Below, in pieces: positions 34,617 through 42,993 of a stretch of 64,000 nucleotides of DNA. Under the pieces are notes generated by a model. It made no database searches, was not told the origin of the DNA, and saw only the letters and a list, made by a program, of their open reading frames with translations. The DNA is taken from NCBI GenBank assembly GCA_963846315.1, contig CAWJVM010000006.1:186001-250000 (forward strand), in the 5' to 3' direction. The DNA is from RPQJ01 sp963846315. Lineage in GTDB: Bacteria > Pseudomonadota > Gammaproteobacteria > Steroidobacterales > Steroidobacteraceae. The position numbers were made by a program, and so were the translations under genes. Numbering within the stretch: the stretch's first letter is position 1; each line of letters begins with the position of its first letter.

Positions 34617-36001
34617 AGGCCCTCCCGCGCGATCTCGAGCGCTCGCCGGAGCACGTCGCTCTTGGCGAAAACTTCCCGGTATTCATTCATCGGCACGCTG
34701 TCCGCCACGATGCCCGCGCCGGCCTGGAAGCTGTAGGTGTCGCCATGGAAGACCATCGTGCGGATCGTGATCGCGTGATTCATGTCGCCGCCGAGCCCGA
34801 AATAGCCGACCGTGCCGCCGTAGAAGCCGCGCCGCACCGGCTCGAGTTCATCGATGATTTCCATGGCCCGCACCTTCGGCGCGCCTACGAGCGTGCCGGC
34901 GGGGAAGGCTGCGGCAAACAGGTCGAACTGGTCGCGGCCCGGCGCGAGGCGGCCGTTGACTCCGCTCACGATGTGCATGACGTGGCTGTAGCGCTCTATG
35001 GACCGGTAAGGGTCGACGTTGACGCTGCCGGCCTCGGCGACGCGCCCGAGGTCGTTGCGCGCGAGGTCGACGAGCATGACGTGCTCGGCATTCTCCTTCG
35101 GATCCGCGAGCAACCGGGCTGCATTGGCGACGTCCTGCTCGTCGTCGACGCCGCGCGGCAACGTGCCCGCGATCGGGCGCAAGTGCGCGACACCGCCTTC
35201 CAGCTTGACCAGCGCTTCGGGCGACGAGCCCACGATGACGCGGTCGCCGAGCTCGCAGAAGTACATGTAGGGCGACGGATTCAGCAACCGCAGGGCCCGG
35301 TAGGCCTCGAATGGGTCCATGTCGCAGCGCCCGCCGAAGCGAATCGACAGCACCAGCTGATACACGTCGCCCGCGGCGATGTGCTCCTTGGTGCGGGCCA
35401 CGTTCTGCAGGAAAGCGCCCTCGGAAAGGCTGGCCTCGGCCGGACCGAACTTCGTCACCCTGGCCGGTCCCGGCAACCCACCACGCAAGGCCTGGATCAC
35501 CTCGCGGCGCAATGCCAGCCGCTCGTTTTCGGGTCCCGCATGCAGCAAGGCAGCGCGGCGCGTCAGGTGATCGAATGCCAGCACCGAGCGTGGAGCGACG
35601 TAGTGCGCTTCCGGAACGTCGTCGCCGACCCGGGCCCGGGACGGCAAGCGCTCGAAATAGCGGACGAGGTCGTAGCTGGCGGCGCCGACCATGCCGCCCA
35701 ATAGCGGAAAGCCCGCCTGGGTGACGTCCGGCCGGGGCGAGTGCGCCAGCGCCTGGCGCAGGGACGCCAGCAACTCGGCCTGATTCGCCGGCCGCGGCTC
35801 ACGCGCTCCGTTAACCATCAGGCCCGACGCGTCGAGCCGGTATTCGAGGCAATCACCGAACCCGATGAATGAATACCGGGCGAGCCGCTCCCCGCCTTCG
35901 ACGCTTTCCAGCAGGAAGCGCGGACGGAAGGGCTTCAGCTTGAGATAGGCCGACACCGGCGTGTCGAGGTCGGCTGCAATGTCGAACAAGGTCGTCGTCA
36001 C
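34613..36001 (-). CDS. trpE: anthranilate synthase component I
   Basis: A 462-residue chorismate-binding enzyme making anthranilate. The tryptophan feedback motif LLESVEGGERLARYS is near the N-terminus. The chorismate domain has GSSPEALVKLEGGVAHLRPIAGTLPRG, LVDLARNDLGRVA and AAFPAGTLVGAPKVRAMEIIDELEP. It is somewhat shorter than the common 490-520 because the N-terminal segment before DLDTPVSAYLKL is brief. GTG 36001 is chosen because a GGAG site precedes it by about 8 bases. Transcription into it is governed by the attenuator at 36041-36125. Confidence 0.96.
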   Translation of the reverse strand: MTTTLFDIAADLDTPVSAYLKLKPFRPRFLLESVEGGERLARYSFIGFGDCLEYRLDASGLMVNGAREPRPANQAELLASLRQALAHSPRPDVTQAGFPLLGGMVGAASYDLVRYFERLPSRARVGDDVPEAHYVAPRSVLAFDHLTRRAALLHAGPENERLALRREVIQALRGGLPGPARVTKFGPAEASLSEGAFLQNVARTKEHIAAGDVYQLVLSIRFGGRCDMDPFEAYRALRLLNPSPYMYFCELGDRVIVGSSPEALVKLEGGVAHLRPIAGTLPRGVDDEQDVANAARLLADPKENAEHVMLVDLARNDLGRVAEAGSVNVDPYRSIERYSHVMHIVSGVNGRLAPGRDQFDLFAAAFPAGTLVGAPKVRAMEIIDELEPVRRGFYGGTVGYFGLGGDMNHAITIRTMVFHGDTYSFQAGAGIVADSVPMNEYREVFAKSDVLRRALEIAREGL

Positions 36002-36040
36002 CTACGGCTCCTCTGTCGCGGGGACCCGGGGACGGACAAC

Positions 36041-36125
36041 AAAAAACCCATCCCACGGTACTGCGCGGAGATGGGTCCTGGAATCCTGCGAAAGAGACTA
36101 ACGCGGCCGGCCCCACTCCTAGAAG
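36041..36125 (-). promoter_or_regulatory. trp transcription attenuator
   Basis: On the minus strand the order is Trp codons, strand 2, strand 3, strand 4, T-run. The terminator pairs ACCCATC (36046-36052) with GATGGGT (36070-36076) and is followed by TTTTTT (36041-36046). The antiterminator pairs GGAGTGGG (36112-36119, overlapping the leader stop codon) with CCCATCTCC (36067-36075), eight pairs and one bulged base. Strand 1 with the Trp codons can instead pair with strand 2 (GGCGCCACT with AGTGGGGCC, one mismatch). This is the classic ribosome-stalling design: stalling at Trp codons frees strand 2 and prevents termination. Confidence 0.85.
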
Positions 36126-36175
36126 TGGCGCCACCACCAGCGGGTATTCAGCGAGCTGTGTGCGGTTGCGTTCAT
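36119..36175 (-). CDS. trpL: trp leader peptide (three consecutive Trp codons)
   Basis: An 18-codon open frame, MNATAHSSLNTRWWWRHF, ending in TAG. Three adjacent TGG codons sit seven to five codons before the stop, exactly where a ribosome starved for Trp-tRNA would stall and mask strand 1 of the attenuator. It lies between the promoter and trpE. The ATG is only about 5 bases from the predicted transcription start, with little room for a ribosome binding site. Confidence 0.88.
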   Translation of the reverse strand: MNATAHSSLNTRWWWRHF

Positions 36176-36185
36176 CTCGCGGTGC

Positions 36186-36214
36186 AGTATCCATGGGCGG
36201 GTGCGGACCGTCAA
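36186..36214 (-). promoter_or_regulatory. trp operon promoter
   Basis: On the minus strand TTGACG (36209-36214) and GATACT (36186-36191) are 17 bases apart, a good sigma-70 pair. Transcription would begin near 36180, just before the trpL ATG at 36175. No obvious TrpR operator is seen. Confidence 0.7.
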
Positions 36215-36224
36215 GAAAAGGGGA

Positions 36225-36380
36225 AAGGGGTCAGGGGTTAGGGGTTAGGGGTTAGTCGGAATCTGCGACCGCATCAAGTGCGGTGTCGCTATATTTCTGA
36301 TCTCTCGCCGATGAGGAGACTCACAGGCAGCCGACTCGATCCTCCGACTAACCCCTAACCCCTAACCCCTAACTCCTTTC
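36225..36380. repeat. GGGGTTA-type palindromic repeat, copy E (largest)
   Basis: The left arm (36225-36261) has four G4 runs with TCA/TTA/TTA spacers then TTAGTCGGAA. The right arm (36343-36380) is TCCGACTAA with three or four C4 runs at the same spacing. The loop is 81 bases. It lies upstream of the trp promoter on one side and the aminotransferase gene on the other, so it is not a 3' terminator here. Confidence 0.85.
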
Positions 36381-36442
36381 CATATCCCCTGTTCGGCGGT
36401 GCCCTAAACTGTCGGTCCTGCAGGCCCCGGGGTTCATGAAGC

Positions 36443-37810
36443 GTGGCAGCGGCATATCTTGGTGGCGTGGCGTTGCCGCGGATCGGGGAATTCTTCGCCG
36501 CCGAACAGCGGCGTTATGTCGACGCGCATCCGCGTTCGCTACAGCAGACGGGTCGCGGCATCGCGGGGTTCTACGACGGCGTGCCCATGCACTGGATGCG
36601 CGACTGGTCGATGCCGTTTCCATTCGTGGTCGAATCGGCGTGCGGCGCGATGCTGCGCGACATCGACGGTAACGACTACGCCGACTTCTGCCTCGGCGAC
36701 ACCGGCGCCATGTTCGGGCATTCGCCGCAACCCGTCGTCGATGCGATCGTGCGACAGGCCAGCAAGGGCCTGACCTACATGCTGCCAAGCGACGATGCGA
36801 TCGCGGTGGGGAGAATGCTCGCCGAGCGCTTCGGCCTGCCGCACTGGCAGGTCGCGACCACGGCGACGGATGCCAATCGCTTCGCGCTGCGCGTGGCGCG
36901 AGCCGTGACCGGACGCCCCAGGATCCTGGTCTTCAATGGCTGCTACCACGGCACGGTCGATGAAACGCTCGTGCGGCTCGTCGATGGGCGGGCCGTCCAT
37001 CGCCCGGGTCTGCTGGGTCAGGTCACGGACCTGACCCAACGCACGCGCATCGTCGAGTTCAACGACGTCGATGGATTGCGCCGTGAGCTGGCACACGGCG
37101 ATGTCGCCTGTGTGATCACCGAACCCGTCCTCACCAACTCATGCATGGTCCTGCCTGAGTGCGGCTTCCTCGAGCACGTCAGGGAACTGGCGCGCGCGAC
37201 CGGCACGTTGCTGCTGCTCGACGAAACGCACACGATTTCGACCGGCCCTGGCGGATACGCGCGCGCCCATGGGCTCGAGCCCGACCTGTTCGTGCTGGGC
37301 AAGCCCATCGCCGGTGGCGTCGCCGCGAGCGTCTGGGGCTTCACTGACGACGTGGCCCGCCGCCTGGACGCAGTGCGGGCACGGACGCCACCGGGTCACT
37401 CCGGCATGGGCACCACGCTGTCCGCGAATGCGCTGGCGCTCGCCGCGATGCGCGCAACGCTCGAGTACGTCATGACTGCGGACGCTTACCGGCACATGGA
37501 GCGGCTCGCCGGAGCGCTGGCCGATGGCCTGCGGGCGACCATCGCTGCGCGACGGTTGCCCTGGCACGTCGTGCGCGTCGGCGCTCGCGTCGAATTCGTT
37601 TGCGCACCCGGCCCGCTGCACAACGGCACGCAGGCGGAGGCAGCCCATGCCCCGTCCCTGGAGCGCGCGGTGCACCTCGGGCTGCTCAACCGGGGTTGCC
37701 TCATTGCACCGTTCCACAACATGCTGCTGCTGTGTCCCGCAACCACGGACACCCAGGTTGAACAGTTGCAGGATGGCTTCGCAGCCGTGACCGGCGCACT
37801 GCTTTCGTGA
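36443..37810 (+). CDS. class III PLP-dependent aminotransferase (GSA-aminomutase-like)
   Basis: A 455-residue aminotransferase. The fold-type I signatures are DFCLGDTGAMFGHSP (substrate end), NGCYHGTVDETL, TLLLLDETHT (PLP-pyridine Asp replaced in part by the class III pattern LLDE), and the PLP lysine in LFVLGKPIAGGVAASVWGF. It resembles glutamate-1-semialdehyde aminomutase relatives that act on varied amines. The GTG 36443 is chosen because an in-frame TGA lies at 36437. The BASS transporter and FAD dehydrogenase follow within 50 bases, pointing to uptake and breakdown of an amino or hydroxy acid. The substrate is unknown. Confidence 0.85.
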   Translation: MAAAYLGGVALPRIGEFFAAEQRRYVDAHPRSLQQTGRGIAGFYDGVPMHWMRDWSMPFPFVVESACGAMLRDIDGNDYADFCLGDTGAMFGHSPQPVVDAIVRQASKGLTYMLPSDDAIAVGRMLAERFGLPHWQVATTATDANRFALRVARAVTGRPRILVFNGCYHGTVDETLVRLVDGRAVHRPGLLGQVTDLTQRTRIVEFNDVDGLRRELAHGDVACVITEPVLTNSCMVLPECGFLEHVRELARATGTLLLLDETHTISTGPGGYARAHGLEPDLFVLGKPIAGGVAASVWGFTDDVARRLDAVRARTPPGHSGMGTTLSANALALAAMRATLEYVMTADAYRHMERLAGALADGLRATIAARRLPWHVVRVGARVEFVCAPGPLHNGTQAEAAHAPSLERAVHLGLLNRGCLIAPFHNMLLLCPATTDTQVEQLQDGFAAVTGALLS

Positions 37811-37848
37811 ACGCTTCGCGTCGACCCAGGTTCTGACAGGGAGAAGCA

Positions 37849-38730
37849 GTGGACTCGACGCTCGTTCCCACCGTTCTGCTGCCGGCAGCCGTAGGCGTGA
37901 TCATGTTCGGGCTCGGCCTCGCCTTGACGCCGACGGACTTCGCCCGCGTCGTGCAGTTTCCGCGCGCGGTGGTCGTCGGCCTGCTGGTGCAGACGATCGT
38001 ACTGGTCACGGTGGCCTTCGCGATCACCCAGCTGTTCGAACTGCCCCCCATGCTGGCAGTCGGCTTCATGCTGCTGGCGGCCTCGCCGGGCGGCGCGCTG
38101 GCGAACATCTTCAGTCATCTCGCCCACGGCGACGTCGCTCTCAACATCACGCTCACCGCGATCAACAGCGTGCTGGCGCTGGTGTGGTTGCCGCTGGTGT
38201 TGAACTGGTCGGTGACCTACTTTCTTGGCGCCGAACAGAGCGTGCCGGCGCCGACGCAGAAGATCATGGAGGTGGCCTCCGTGATCATCCTGCCGGTGCT
38301 GGCCGGGATGCTCGTGCGCTACGCCAAGCCACTCCTGGCAGGGCGGTCCGCGCAGCCGGTCCGGCTCGCTTCGATCGCGCTGCTGGCGTGCGTCCTGGCG
38401 GTCGGGCTGGTGAACAGCGGCGATACGCTGCTTTATCATTTCGGCGCGGTCGGCCTCGCGTGCATCGCGTTCAACCTCGTCTCGCTGGCGATCGGCTACG
38501 CCGTCCCGCGTGTGATCGGCCTGCCGGTGCCGCAGGCGACGTCGATTTCGCTCGAGATCGGCGTGCACAATGCAGCAGTCGCGATCTTCGTCGCGATGCA
38601 GGTGTTGAACAGCGAAGCGGCGGCCGTGCCGGCCGCGCTGTACGGAATCGTGATGATCGGCACCGCCAGCATCGCCGTTGCCTGGCTCAGGCGCAGGCAC
38701 GCGCGTACTGTTGCCGCTGTCGTTGAATAA
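37849..38730 (+). CDS. BASS-family (bile acid:sodium symporter) transporter
   Basis: A 293-residue integral membrane protein with about nine hydrophobic segments. The BASS core is seen in LAVGFMLLAASPGGALANIFSHLAHGDVALNITLTAINSVLAL (helix with the Na-site residues) and in SLEIGVHNAAVAIFVAMQVL. BASS transporters bring in organic anions with sodium. A GGGAGA ribosome binding site precedes GTG 37849. It is sandwiched between an aminotransferase and an FAD dehydrogenase, so its cargo is probably their substrate. Confidence 0.9.
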   Translation: MDSTLVPTVLLPAAVGVIMFGLGLALTPTDFARVVQFPRAVVVGLLVQTIVLVTVAFAITQLFELPPMLAVGFMLLAASPGGALANIFSHLAHGDVALNITLTAINSVLALVWLPLVLNWSVTYFLGAEQSVPAPTQKIMEVASVIILPVLAGMLVRYAKPLLAGRSAQPVRLASIALLACVLAVGLVNSGDTLLYHFGAVGLACIAFNLVSLAIGYAVPRVIGLPVPQATSISLEIGVHNAAVAIFVAMQVLNSEAAAVPAALYGIVMIGTASIAVAWLRRRHARTVAAVVE

Positions 38731-38745
38731 ACCGGAGTCCCGCCC

Positions 38746-40119
38746 ATGCTGATCGAGCAACTCGTCGCCATCGTCGGCCAGGCCAACGTCCTTACCGGTG
38801 ACCAGGTGAGCGCACGCGCCGTCGGCTGGGCGGACCGCCGCCCGTGCGCGGCGCAGGCAATCGTACGGCCCGGCAGCACGGACGAAGTCGCACGCGTGCT
38901 GGCGGCGTGCCATGCGGCCGGGCAACCGGTCGTGACGTTCGGCGGCCTCACCGGCCTGGTGCGGGGCAGCGTGGCCGGCGCGAACGAAATCGCGTTGTCG
39001 CTGGAACGCATGCATCGCATCGAAGCGATCGATCCGGTTGGCCGCACGATGACGGTCGAGGCCGGCGTGCCGCTGCAGCGTATCCAGGAGGAAGCCGAGA
39101 AACACGGGTTACTGTATCCGGTGGACTTCGGCGCGCGCGGCTCGGCGCACATCGGCGGCAGCGCCGCCACCAATGCGGGCGGCAACGGCGTGATCCGGTA
39201 CGGCATGACACGCGACTCGGTGCTGGGGCTCGAAGCGGTGCTCGCCGACGGCACCGTGATTCCGGCGCTGAACCGCATGCTCAAGAACAATGCGGCCTAC
39301 GACGTGAAGCAGTTGTTCATCGGCTCCGAGGGGACGCTCGGCGTCATCACGCGGCTGGTGCTGCGCTTGCGCGAAAGTCCGCGCAGCACGCAGTCGGCGC
39401 TGGTGGCCTGCCCGACCTTCGGCGACGTTACCCGCTTCCTGAAACACATCGACGGCGCGCTCGGCGGTTCGCTGTCGGCGTTCGAGTTGATGTGGAACGA
39501 GTTCTACCGGCTGGTGACGACGCCGCCGTCGAAGGGAACGCCACCGTTGCCGCAAACGCACGACTACTACGTGCTGGTAGAAAGCGCGGGCGGCGACCCG
39601 GCGCGGGACCAGGCGCAGTTCGAAGAGGCGATCGGCGCTGCATTCGAGGCGGGACTGGTCGTCGACGCCGTAGTGTGCTCGTCCGAGGCCCAGCGCGACG
39701 GGTTATGGGCGCTGCGCGACGACGTCGAAGGCATCTTCCAACTCGGCATGCCGGTCGCGTTCGACGTCAGCCTGCCTCTGGCAGAAATGGAGGGGTACGT
39801 GACCGAGGTCCTGGGCCGCCTCGAACACGAATGGCCGGCGTACCGTCGGTTCGTGTTCGGCCACCTCGGCGATGGCAACCTGCACATCATCGCGGCCGGA
39901 CCGCCCAGCGCCGAGGCGCGCCACGGCATCGAATGCTGCGTGTACGAACCGCTCGCGTCACGCGGTGGGTCGGTCTCGGCCGAGCACGGCATCGGACTCG
40001 AAAAGCAGCCGTGGCTCAACCTTTGCCGCAGCCCGGCCGAAATTGCATTGATGCAGAAGCTGAAGCAGGCGCTCGACCCGAAAGGCATCCTGAACCCGGG
40101 GCGTGTGCTGCCCGGCTGA
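38746..40119 (+). CDS. FAD-linked 2-hydroxyacid dehydrogenase (GlcD/D-lactate dehydrogenase-like)
   Basis: A 457-residue flavoprotein. The FAD-binding (PCMH) part has PVVTFGGLTGLVRGSV, GSAATNAGGNGVIRYG and IGSEGTLGVITRLVLRL. The C-terminal FAD-oxidase_C part has FGHLGDGNLHI and SAEHGIGLEKQPWL. These enzymes oxidise D-lactate, glycolate, D-2-hydroxyglutarate or related acids and pass electrons to a quinone or cytochrome. No GlcE/GlcF partners follow. It starts 16 bases after the BASS transporter gene. A long inverted repeat follows (40147-40378). Confidence 0.9.
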   Translation: MLIEQLVAIVGQANVLTGDQVSARAVGWADRRPCAAQAIVRPGSTDEVARVLAACHAAGQPVVTFGGLTGLVRGSVAGANEIALSLERMHRIEAIDPVGRTMTVEAGVPLQRIQEEAEKHGLLYPVDFGARGSAHIGGSAATNAGGNGVIRYGMTRDSVLGLEAVLADGTVIPALNRMLKNNAAYDVKQLFIGSEGTLGVITRLVLRLRESPRSTQSALVACPTFGDVTRFLKHIDGALGGSLSAFELMWNEFYRLVTTPPSKGTPPLPQTHDYYVLVESAGGDPARDQAQFEEAIGAAFEAGLVVDAVVCSSEAQRDGLWALRDDVEGIFQLGMPVAFDVSLPLAEMEGYVTEVLGRLEHEWPAYRRFVFGHLGDGNLHIIAAGPPSAEARHGIECCVYEPLASRGGSVSAEHGIGLEKQPWLNLCRSPAEIALMQKLKQALDPKGILNPGRVLPG

Positions 40120-40146
40120 GCCGCTGCAACTCGCCGGGGCGAATCA

Positions 40147-40378
40147 CCAGGGCAACGCTCGGCAGGCCGGATCTTCCTGGCCACTCCATGTCGAACGCCG
40201 AAGCTCGAGCGCAGGAGCGAGGCGGCACTGCAGCGCTGCCGCTTCACCGCCGGCACCATCGCCTCGCTCCCGTTCGAGCGAGGATCGCCGTGAATCGCAC
40301 AGTTCCCCCGTGCGATTCACGAAGCGCGTGAGACCTTGGAGTGGCCAGGAAGATCCGGCCTGCCGAGCGTTGCCCTGG
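40147..40378. repeat. 232-bp element with perfect 42-bp terminal inverted repeats
   Basis: Arms 40147-40188 and 40337-40378 are perfect reverse complements over 42 bases. The 148-bp interior has its own palindromes: GTGAATCGCAC (40290-40300) faces GTGCGATTCAC (40310-40320), and GAGCGAGGCG (40216-40225) faces CGCCTCGCTC (40260-40269). No coding frame of note and no obvious target duplication are visible. It fills the gap between the FAD dehydrogenase and tolC stops. It could be a MITE-like non-autonomous element or a large bidirectional transcription barrier. Confidence 0.8.
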
Positions 40379-40400
40379 AGACTCCCGCTGACGCGTCGCT

Positions 40401-41705
40401 TCAGAGCGCCCCGACGGCACGCGCGAGCCGCAGCTGCGCCAGCCCGGCGTCCAGCGTCGCGTCGTCCCGGTTCCTGAGTGCCTGCACCCGCAACGTCTCC
40501 GCTTGCAGCAGCTGTGTCTGCGTGCCCAGGCCCGCCGTGTAGAGTTCGCGGGCAATGCGGAGATTCTCGTCAGCCTGCTCCGCAGCCTGCGCGGTGACGA
40601 TCACCCGCTGGCGCGATTCCTGGGTGCCGAGGTAGGCCTGCCGCACCTGCAACTCGATCTGGCTGGACGCGTCCGCGCGCTGCCGTTCTGTCGCACGGCG
40701 GTTACGGTCGAGCGCCGCCGCCCGCTTGCGCGACTGGCCGCCGTCGAACAGGGCCCACTGCACGCCGATACCCGCCATGCCGACCGTCTCGTCATCGAGA
40801 AACTGGTTCTCCAGGTACTGGTAGCCACCGCTCAAGGCGACTTGCGGCAGTACACGCGACCGCTCGGTGCGCGCGAGCTGGCCATAGGCTTCGGCCTGTG
40901 CGTCAAACGCGGCAAGCTCGGTGCGTCGCGACTGCGCCTGCTCCACCAGCGCCGGCAGGTCTTGCGACAACTCCACGGGAACGGCCAGCACCTCGCTCAA
41001 CGCCACCGGCCGGTCCAGCGGTACCCCAAGGCGGCGGTTGTAGGCGGCGGCCGCCACTTCCGCGGCATTCGCCGTGCGCAATTCGTTCTGGCGTGCGTCG
41101 GCCAGCGCCACCTGTATTGCCAGCAATTCGTTCTTCGGCACCAGCTCGCGCTCGAACATGCTGGTCGTATCGCGGGTCAGCGCCTCGAGCGTCTGCACGT
41201 TGCTGCTCGCGACTCCGTGCGCCTTGCGGGTCCGCAGCACTTCGACGTACGAGTCGGCCACGGCCAGCTTGACGTCCGCCGTCGCCGCTGTGACCTGGGC
41301 GCCGACGCCGCGTTCGCGCGCCTCGGCGGCGGCGATGCTCGAGGAAATGCGCCCGCTCGTGAACAGCGGGAGGGTGAGCGAAGCGCTGCCCATCACGTAC
41401 TTGTCGTCCTCGAACAGCTCGGGCGGGGTCAGCGGCAGCCCTGTGAACGCGAAGTCGAACGCGGGCGAGTCGTCCAGTTGCGTGTACGAACCTCCCACGG
41501 TGACGGTGGGCCAGCGTTGCGCGCGCGCTGCCTGCGCCTCGAGGCCCGCGGCCTCGGCCTGGCTGCGTGCTGCAGCGAGCGAGTGATCCTGCTGCAGGGC
41601 CAGCGCCCACGCCTCCGTCAGCGTCTCCGCGCTCGCCACCGCGGCGACGGCACCGGTCAGGACGAGCGCGACGGACCAACGCAGGATCATTCGGCGCGGA
41701 GTCAT
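40401..41705 (-). CDS. TolC-family outer-membrane efflux protein
   Basis: A 434-residue outer-membrane channel protein. A signal peptide (MILRWSVALVLTGAVAAVASA) precedes ETLTEAWALALQQDHSLAAARSQAEA, the typical TolC opening. Two long helical repeats and the segments GGSYTQLDDSP and WALFDGGQSRKRAAALDR mark the OEP family. It completes the RND pump encoded upstream. Its ATG overlaps the SQR stop by 4 bases, so it is the last gene of the sulfide/efflux operon that begins at 48765. Confidence 0.93.
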   Translation of the reverse strand: MTPRRMILRWSVALVLTGAVAAVASAETLTEAWALALQQDHSLAAARSQAEAAGLEAQAARAQRWPTVTVGGSYTQLDDSPAFDFAFTGLPLTPPELFEDDKYVMGSASLTLPLFTSGRISSSIAAAEARERGVGAQVTAATADVKLAVADSYVEVLRTRKAHGVASSNVQTLEALTRDTTSMFERELVPKNELLAIQVALADARQNELRTANAAEVAAAAYNRRLGVPLDRPVALSEVLAVPVELSQDLPALVEQAQSRRTELAAFDAQAEAYGQLARTERSRVLPQVALSGGYQYLENQFLDDETVGMAGIGVQWALFDGGQSRKRAAALDRNRRATERQRADASSQIELQVRQAYLGTQESRQRVIVTAQAAEQADENLRIARELYTAGLGTQTQLLQAETLRVQALRNRDDATLDAGLAQLRLARAVGAL

Positions 41706-42973
41706 TGCTTCAGGGCCTCAATCCCCAGCGTCTTGAGGACGTACTTTTCGTAGACCGGCGTGATCGATCCCGTCTGCACCTTGCGCAGGAAGTATTTCTC
41801 GAACGCGACCTTGGCCAGGTGCACCCACTTGCCCTCGCGCGCCCAGGTCACATTGCGCGGCGGGATCTGTGGCAGCGCGACGAACGCGGCGCCAGTGTCG
41901 CCGAAGTCGGCCAGGCAGATCGCGTTCCAGGTGCCACGGGCCTCGGCGGCGCTTCCGGCAATGTCAGCTGCGACGTTCTCGCAGATCGCGTGCACCATCG
42001 ATTCGATCATGAATCCCGTCTTCGGCGCGCCCGTCGGTACGGGTGTCGCCTCGACCGGCGGAATGGCCACGCAGACGCCGGCCGAGAAGATGTTCCGGTA
42101 CTTCTTGCTGCGCTGGTACTCGTCGATCAGCACGAAGCCGCGCGGATTGCAGAGGTCCGGCACCGCGGCGACGGCATCGACGCCCTTGAACGCCGGCAGG
42201 ATCATCGCGAACTTGAACGGCAGCTTGTGCTCCTTGCGCACGGTCCCGTCCTCGTTGTGTTCCGCCGCATGCACCGTGCCGGGCTCGACCGAGGTGACCT
42301 TCGCATTGGTGACCCACTGGATGTGGCGCTGGCGCAGCGTCGACTCCATGAGTCCCTTGCTGTCGCCCACACCGCCGAGCCCCATGTGGCCGATGTACGG
42401 TTCCGACGTCACGTAGGTCATCGGCACCTTGTCGCGGATCTTGCGCCGGCGCAGGTCGGTGTCGAGGATCATCGCCATCTCGTAGGCGGGACCGAAGCAA
42501 CTTGCGCTACCTGCAGCACCCACGACGATCGGGCCGGGATTCTTCACGAACTCCTGGTACTGCTCCCAGGCCGCGAGCGCATGCGCCTGCGTGCAGATCG
42601 AGACGGTGTGCCCATTCGGACCGAGACCCGGCACTTCGTCGAAGGCGAGCTTTGGCCCGGTCGTGATGGCGAGGTAGTCGTACGGCTCCTCGGTGCCGTC
42701 CTGCAACAGGAGCTTCGAATTGGCCGCATCGATGGCTTGCACGACCTTCGGCAGCCAGCGCACATCCTTGGCGGCCAGTGGCCCTGCAAGTTCAACCCGG
42801 GTCTGCTCGGGCTTGCGCCAGCCGACGGCCACCCACGGATTCGACGGCGTGAACTCGAAGTATGGCGAACTGCCGACGAGCGTGACCTGGTGCGTCGCGC
42901 CGAGCTTTTTCTTCATTTCGTAGGCACAGGCGACACCACCCAGACCTGCACCAAGAATTACGACTCTTGCCAT
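41702..42973 (-). CDS. sulfide:quinone oxidoreductase
   Basis: A 423-residue FAD enzyme that oxidises hydrogen sulfide and passes electrons to quinone. The N-terminal FAD motif is VVILGAGLGGVACAYEM. Three cysteines match the SQR positions: Cys127 (SICTQ), Cys159 (GSASCFGPAYEM) and Cys353 (NAICLADFGD), the last two being the redox pair. The stretch VEATPVPTGAPKTGFMIESM is the usual quinone/membrane-side signature. It lies between the RND permease (20 bases upstream) and tolC (4-base overlap). With the persulfide dioxygenase and rhodanese at the operon start this makes a sulfide-to-sulfite/thiosulfate route. Confidence 0.9.
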   Translation of the reverse strand: MARVVILGAGLGGVACAYEMKKKLGATHQVTLVGSSPYFEFTPSNPWVAVGWRKPEQTRVELAGPLAAKDVRWLPKVVQAIDAANSKLLLQDGTEEPYDYLAITTGPKLAFDEVPGLGPNGHTVSICTQAHALAAWEQYQEFVKNPGPIVVGAAGSASCFGPAYEMAMILDTDLRRRKIRDKVPMTYVTSEPYIGHMGLGGVGDSKGLMESTLRQRHIQWVTNAKVTSVEPGTVHAAEHNEDGTVRKEHKLPFKFAMILPAFKGVDAVAAVPDLCNPRGFVLIDEYQRSKKYRNIFSAGVCVAIPPVEATPVPTGAPKTGFMIESMVHAICENVAADIAGSAAEARGTWNAICLADFGDTGAAFVALPQIPPRNVTWAREGKWVHLAKVAFEKYFLRKVQTGSITPVYEKYVLKTLGIEALKQ

Positions 42974-42993
42974 GACTGCATTCCCCCTGGCCG

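Noticed and set aside
36443..37810. hemL (glutamate-1-semialdehyde aminomutase)
   Set aside because: Fold and PLP site are similar, but conserved HemL segments are not evident and the neighbours are a transporter and a dehydrogenase rather than haem genes.
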